From: Flavilitoribacter nigricans DSM 23189 = NBRC 102662
GTDB lineage: Bacteria > Bacteroidota > Bacteroidia > Chitinophagales > Saprospiraceae
Direction: 5' to 3'
Length of the DNA stretch: 64,000 nt
Assembly (NCBI RefSeq): GCF_002646595.1
Contig: NZ_PDUD01000001.1
Coordinates: forward strand, 124,001 to 188,000
How positions within the stretch are numbered: position 1 is the stretch's first letter; every line of letters begins with the position of its first letter. Below, one piece after another: positions 60,713 to 64,000 of the stretch. The notes under the pieces are model-generated. The model was given only the letters and a program-made list of their open reading frames with translations, was not told the origin of the DNA and did no database searches. Both the position numbers and the translations under genes were made by a program.

Positions 60713-62569
60713 ATGAACTATTTTCTGCGTATTGCGCTCTTCACCTTCTATTTTACTGCTTTCTTTGGCCGTCCGCAACTATCGGCCCAGTCCGAACGCC
60801 CCAATATGATCATCTTTATCAGTGATGATCAGAGCAGCATGGATGTGGCCTGCTACGGCAATCCTGACGTCCGGACGCCCCATATGGACCGCCTGGCCGC
60901 CGAAGGCATGCGGTTCACCTCCGCCTACGCCGCTACGCCTATGTGCGCACCTTCGCGGAGCAATATGTTCACGGGGCTCTATCCATTTCGGAATGGTTCG
61001 CAGATGAATCATTTTGCGGTCCATCCCAATACCCGGATGTTGCCCGATTACTTGCAGGAACTCGGCTACCGGGTGGTGATCGCCGGCAAGGTAGACGTTT
61101 ACCCCCAGCCGGATTTCGAACACATCGGTGCGTATTTCGGAAAGTATTTTCCCATCACCAACCGCGATGATCCCCGGCAGGTTAGTTCCCAATTCATAAA
61201 GGATAATTTTGGAAAAGATCAGGACCAGCCCATTTGCCTGATCGTCGCCACCTGGTGGCCGCACGTACCCTGGCTGAAAAATGAAATGTACCGGCCGGAG
61301 GAACTGACCATGCCCGATTATCTGGTGGATACCGAAGCGACCCGGCAGGCCTTAGCCGCCTATTATGAAAGTACAACCGCCGCGGATCAACTATTGGGTA
61401 ACTTGCTGGAAGCTCTGGAAACGACCGAACAACAGGATAATACGGTGGTCATGTTCTTCTCCGATCAGGGCCCTCAGTTCCCCTCGGCCAAATGGACCAC
61501 CTACCGGCAGGGCCTCAATATTCCGTTTATTGTCCGTTGGCCTGGGAAAACCAAGGCCGGCAGCGTATCGGAAGCCCTGATCTCGCTGACCGACCTCACT
61601 CCTACCCTCATCGATCTGGCGGGTGGGCAGGCGGTGGATCACCTGGACGGCAGCAGTTTCAAGGAAGTCCTACTCGGTAAGCGGGCCGAACACCGGGAAT
61701 TTGCTTTTGCCGAAACCTCCGTCGAACCGCACTATTGGTACAACTATACGCCCGCCCGCACGGTCATCAGCCGGGACGGTCTCCACTACATTCGGAACTA
61801 TCGCCCCGGAGTGCGCTTCATCACCCATATCGACAAGGTAGAACGGGATCATTTTTACTTTGATTCCTGGGAAAATCTGGCCGAACGGGATCCCGAAGCG
61901 CAGCGACTGCTGCACCGCTACAGCTACCGGCCGGCGGAAGAATTATACGATCTGGAGCAGGATCCGTGGGAATTCGATAATCTGGTGTCCCGTGCCGATT
62001 ACGCCAAATCACTGGAAGCCATGCGGGACCAACTGGACCGTGAACTGGAACGACAGGGAGAAACCGAAGCCATGATCCTGCGGGGTAGTTTACCTACTTT
62101 TTTCGATCGTTCTTATCAGGTGGAACAGGGAATGAGCGCAAGCGACCAGTCTTTTGACCGCACCGTCTGGAATCCGGATACCCTCTATATTTCGGCTTAT
62201 GTCGAAGGGCTGGAGCAGAATGGATTCCTCTGTGATTATTTCGGTCGGTTTCAGCTTTTCGCCCGCGATCAGGCGATCGGTATTTCTTCGGTCGATGGTA
62301 CCGATTTGATCAGTGAACCCTTATCAGCAACCAGCGGTCATCTGTTGCTCAGACTGACTGCGGACGGAGCGCTTTCCCTGCGTTTCAACGACCGGGAGAT
62401 CCTATCGGACCAGCTGGATCAGGACTATACCAAGATCAAAGCCGGTTATATTTCCTGCGGACTGATCCGCGACCGAAAGATACCGGCCGGTGAACCCAAT
62501 ATCTTCGGCGGTAAGATCCACGATTTTCGGGTGAGCATCAATACCCTTTCCCGCTCTCCACGGCGGTGA
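60713..62569 (+). CDS. Secreted sulfatase with C-terminal jelly-roll-like domain
   Basis: A 618-residue enzyme with a signal peptide (cut near LSAQ, residue 26). The sulfatase motif CAPSR places the future formylglycine at Cys78; metal-binding Asp38-Asp39 lie in ISDDQSSMD. The layout resembles heparan N-sulfatase/arylsulfatase types (family S1). Residues ~490-618 form a separate beta domain that may bind substrate. Activation requires a maturase encoded elsewhere. It probably acts on sulfated polysaccharides such as those of algae or animals. Confidence 0.9.
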   Translation: MNYFLRIALFTFYFTAFFGRPQLSAQSERPNMIIFISDDQSSMDVACYGNPDVRTPHMDRLAAEGMRFTSAYAATPMCAPSRSNMFTGLYPFRNGSQMNHFAVHPNTRMLPDYLQELGYRVVIAGKVDVYPQPDFEHIGAYFGKYFPITNRDDPRQVSSQFIKDNFGKDQDQPICLIVATWWPHVPWLKNEMYRPEELTMPDYLVDTEATRQALAAYYESTTAADQLLGNLLEALETTEQQDNTVVMFFSDQGPQFPSAKWTTYRQGLNIPFIVRWPGKTKAGSVSEALISLTDLTPTLIDLAGGQAVDHLDGSSFKEVLLGKRAEHREFAFAETSVEPHYWYNYTPARTVISRDGLHYIRNYRPGVRFITHIDKVERDHFYFDSWENLAERDPEAQRLLHRYSYRPAEELYDLEQDPWEFDNLVSRADYAKSLEAMRDQLDRELERQGETEAMILRGSLPTFFDRSYQVEQGMSASDQSFDRTVWNPDTLYISAYVEGLEQNGFLCDYFGRFQLFARDQAIGISSVDGTDLISEPLSATSGHLLLRLTADGALSLRFNDREILSDQLDQDYTKIKAGYISCGLIRDRKIPAGEPNIFGGKIHDFRVSINTLSRSPRR

Positions 62570-62603
62570 TGGGGATATGCTGCCCAAGGGGAAACAAGAG
62601 AGA

Positions 62604-63521
62604 TCAGATCCCGTAGTAAGCCCGGCGCAGGCTGTCGACCCGGCTTTTGAGCGATCTTGGAGGCAGCCCGATTGACACTCTGCGCTCGTCGAGGTTTTCG
62701 TAATCGATGATCTGCTCCTCCCCGACATTATCGTAAATGCCGTAGATGAATTTTTTCTGATCTTTTACCCGTCGCTGGTAACTGTCTACGAAATTACCCA
62801 GGCTTTCGGGCGGAGCCTTCCCCTGCTCGATCAGACGCTTTAAAGTAGTCGTGTAGTAGTCGTAATCATCAACGTGAAACAACAATATTCCGGCATCGAC
62901 CTGCTGGTCATCAATATTGTAGCCACCGATCACCCTTTCGCCCGGGTAGCCGTAGCGATCGAGGGTGTTTTTTAATTTGCGGTCGTTGATGGAATCGACC
63001 CGGCCAATAATCTTATATATACTGTCCCGGTTGATACCCGGTTTTCGCAGCATACTCCGGTAGTACTGGTCCGCATCCTTCATTTCTACTACCTGTTTCC
63101 GCAGATCGAGATCAATGGTATGTAGGTACTGTCGTCGGAGCGTATCGTATTCCAGGGCAATGGCTTTCCATTCCGGACCGGCCGCAAGTTGAACAAAAGC
63201 GTCTTTCTGCGCCAGTTGATCGATCTCGTATCCCTCAAAAATGAGGTCCCGGACCAGTTGCAGGGCTTTCTCATCCTTCCCGATCCGGGCGGCAGCTTCG
63301 GCGTATTTGAGCATTTCGTAAGGGCCCCTTTGATTCAGCAGCGCACAGTGTGATTCGACTTCGCTGATCAGGTCGTACACCCTTTGGAAATCCCCCAGAA
63401 AGTAGGCCTCCTCGGCCAGATAAATGGTTTGGTAATAGTCCTTGATGTAGGAGCAGTCTTTTTCCTGCTTGCAGGCCATAAACAGGAGCAACAGGCACAG
63501 GATTGGTAGCGCTTTTTTCAT
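62604..63521 (-). CDS. Lipoprotein with DUF6624-like C-terminal domain
   Basis: A 305-residue lipoprotein (LLFMAC, Cys17). The N-terminal half is helical and TPR-like (YLAEEAYFLGDFQRVYDLI). The C-terminal ~150 residues have the DUF6624 pattern: DSINDRKLKNTLDRYGYPG, then a buried His block (LLFHVDDYDYYT) and a final Gly-Tyr-type tail. Function unknown. Convergent with the sulfatase gene. Confidence 0.75.
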   Translation of the reverse strand: MKKALPILCLLLLFMACKQEKDCSYIKDYYQTIYLAEEAYFLGDFQRVYDLISEVESHCALLNQRGPYEMLKYAEAAARIGKDEKALQLVRDLIFEGYEIDQLAQKDAFVQLAAGPEWKAIALEYDTLRRQYLHTIDLDLRKQVVEMKDADQYYRSMLRKPGINRDSIYKIIGRVDSINDRKLKNTLDRYGYPGERVIGGYNIDDQQVDAGILLFHVDDYDYYTTTLKRLIEQGKAPPESLGNFVDSYQRRVKDQKKFIYGIYDNVGEEQIIDYENLDERRVSIGLPPRSLKSRVDSLRRAYYGI

Positions 63522-63711
63522 CAGTTATTTTTTAGAGAGCAATTTTTGCGGGAGCTATAGAAAATTATTTCCAGGTCCCGGTTTACCGCTTCCCCAATGG
63601 AAACTACAAACATCTCCAAAATAGTAAAGCGAGAGGAAGTTCCAAAAGAAAAATAACTCCTTTTCGATGTAGACCATTGGGAACTATTACTTTTCCAGTA
63701 AGGTTCCGCAT

Positions 63712-64000
63712 ATGTACCTTATCTCTGCGGATGAAATGAACATGATCAGCAAGATTGAACCAACATTCCAAGAATATAAAACCGCCCTCGACAGCATCGC
63801 CGGTGGACACAGTTTCGCCATAGTGGTATGGGGATTTGAAGGAAAAATCCGCTCTATTGTCGAATTGATCGAGGAGGAAATGCCGACAAAATACCCCGAA
63901 AGCAAGATCCCCTGGCTGGATTTTAAAAAGGCTATTCAGACCTACGGCGAAGTACCGAAGCGCAAAAAGCTCACCTTTGACGAGGCGAAGCACGCCCTCC
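63712..64000 (+). CDS. Start of an unrecognised protein (partial)
   Basis: An ATG at 63712 opens a frame that runs to the right edge (96 codons). The residues begin MYLISADEMNMISKI, later VVWGFEGKIRSIVELIEEE, and are charged and mainly helical. I do not recognise a family, and there is no signal peptide. The gene is divergent from the DUF6624-like lipoprotein. A long minus-strand open frame covers the same bases and is judged a shadow. Confidence 0.55.
   Translation, partial: MYLISADEMNMISKIEPTFQEYKTALDSIAGGHSFAIVVWGFEGKIRSIVELIEEEMPTKYPESKIPWLDFKKAIQTYGEVPKRKKLTFDEAKHAL

Noticed and set aside
63604-63993. 129-codon minus-strand frame at the right edge
   Set aside because: The plus-strand frame over the same bases has better amino-acid composition and continues off the window; the minus frame looks like a shadow.

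Overview
The window is about 52% GC, gene-dense chromosomal DNA from a member of the Bacteroidota. It is most likely a saprospiral or Lewinella-like marine or soil bacterium. The evidence is the gliding-motility ABC transporter genes (gldA, gldF), many lipoproteins with short Cys lipoboxes, Tat/Gfo-Idh-MocA and sulfatase proteins, the bacillithiol-linked YtxJ protein, BlaI/M56 modules, TonB-dependent receptors, and several TAnnTTTG-type -7 promoter elements. I see no rRNA, tRNA, CRISPR array, transposase, integrase or prophage.

Layout. 0-2.1 kb: gldA, a secreted protein and the start of gldF, all on the minus strand. 2.2-3.0 kb: a non-coding array of three diverged ~315-bp repeats built from GC-rich dyads. 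3.0-6.5 kb: a lipoprotein type I pullulanase with two G-quadruplex motifs upstream, and a divergent EF-Tu paralogue that has lost its catalytic His and switch I motif. 6.8-12.1 kb: blaI plus two paralogous M56 membrane peptidases, with a palindromic operator. 12.1-20.4 kb: ftsX, a NADAR protein, dnaE, a pseudouridine synthase and unknown secreted proteins. 20.5-25.5 kb: a TspO-like protein and the L-arabinose operon araB-araD-araA. 25.6-30.8 kb: pdhB, a small lipoprotein, ytxJ, mnmD, an HNH-AP2 protein, ribD and a thioredoxin-like protein. 30.9-39.8 kb: lipoproteins, a beta-propeller, an SDH-type serine protease, DUF4142, a Tat-exported oxidoreductase, a caspase-like protein and an old yellow enzyme.

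40.4-52.5 kb is the most notable region. An AraC-type regulator is followed by a dihaem cytochrome c, a PQQ-associated YVTN propeller, a porin, a PQQ alcohol dehydrogenase carrying the lanthanide-type WDYD signature, a XoxJ-like binding protein, and two TonB-dependent receptors. One receptor has a very acidic predicted loop. The other closely resembles the E. coli PQQ importer PqqU (YncD). No pqq biosynthesis genes are present in the window. I read this as a self-contained periplasmic alcohol-oxidation module in a Bacteroidota that scavenges its cofactor PQQ, and perhaps its metal, through the outer membrane.

52.5-64 kb: batD, a fatty acid hydroxylase, a methyltransferase, a two-gene operon of a membrane protein with an effector-associated-like domain and an exported TPR protein (with direct repeats and a 20-bp perfect palindrome upstream), a YciI-like protein, a sulfatase, a DUF6624-like lipoprotein and the start of an unrecognised gene at the right edge.
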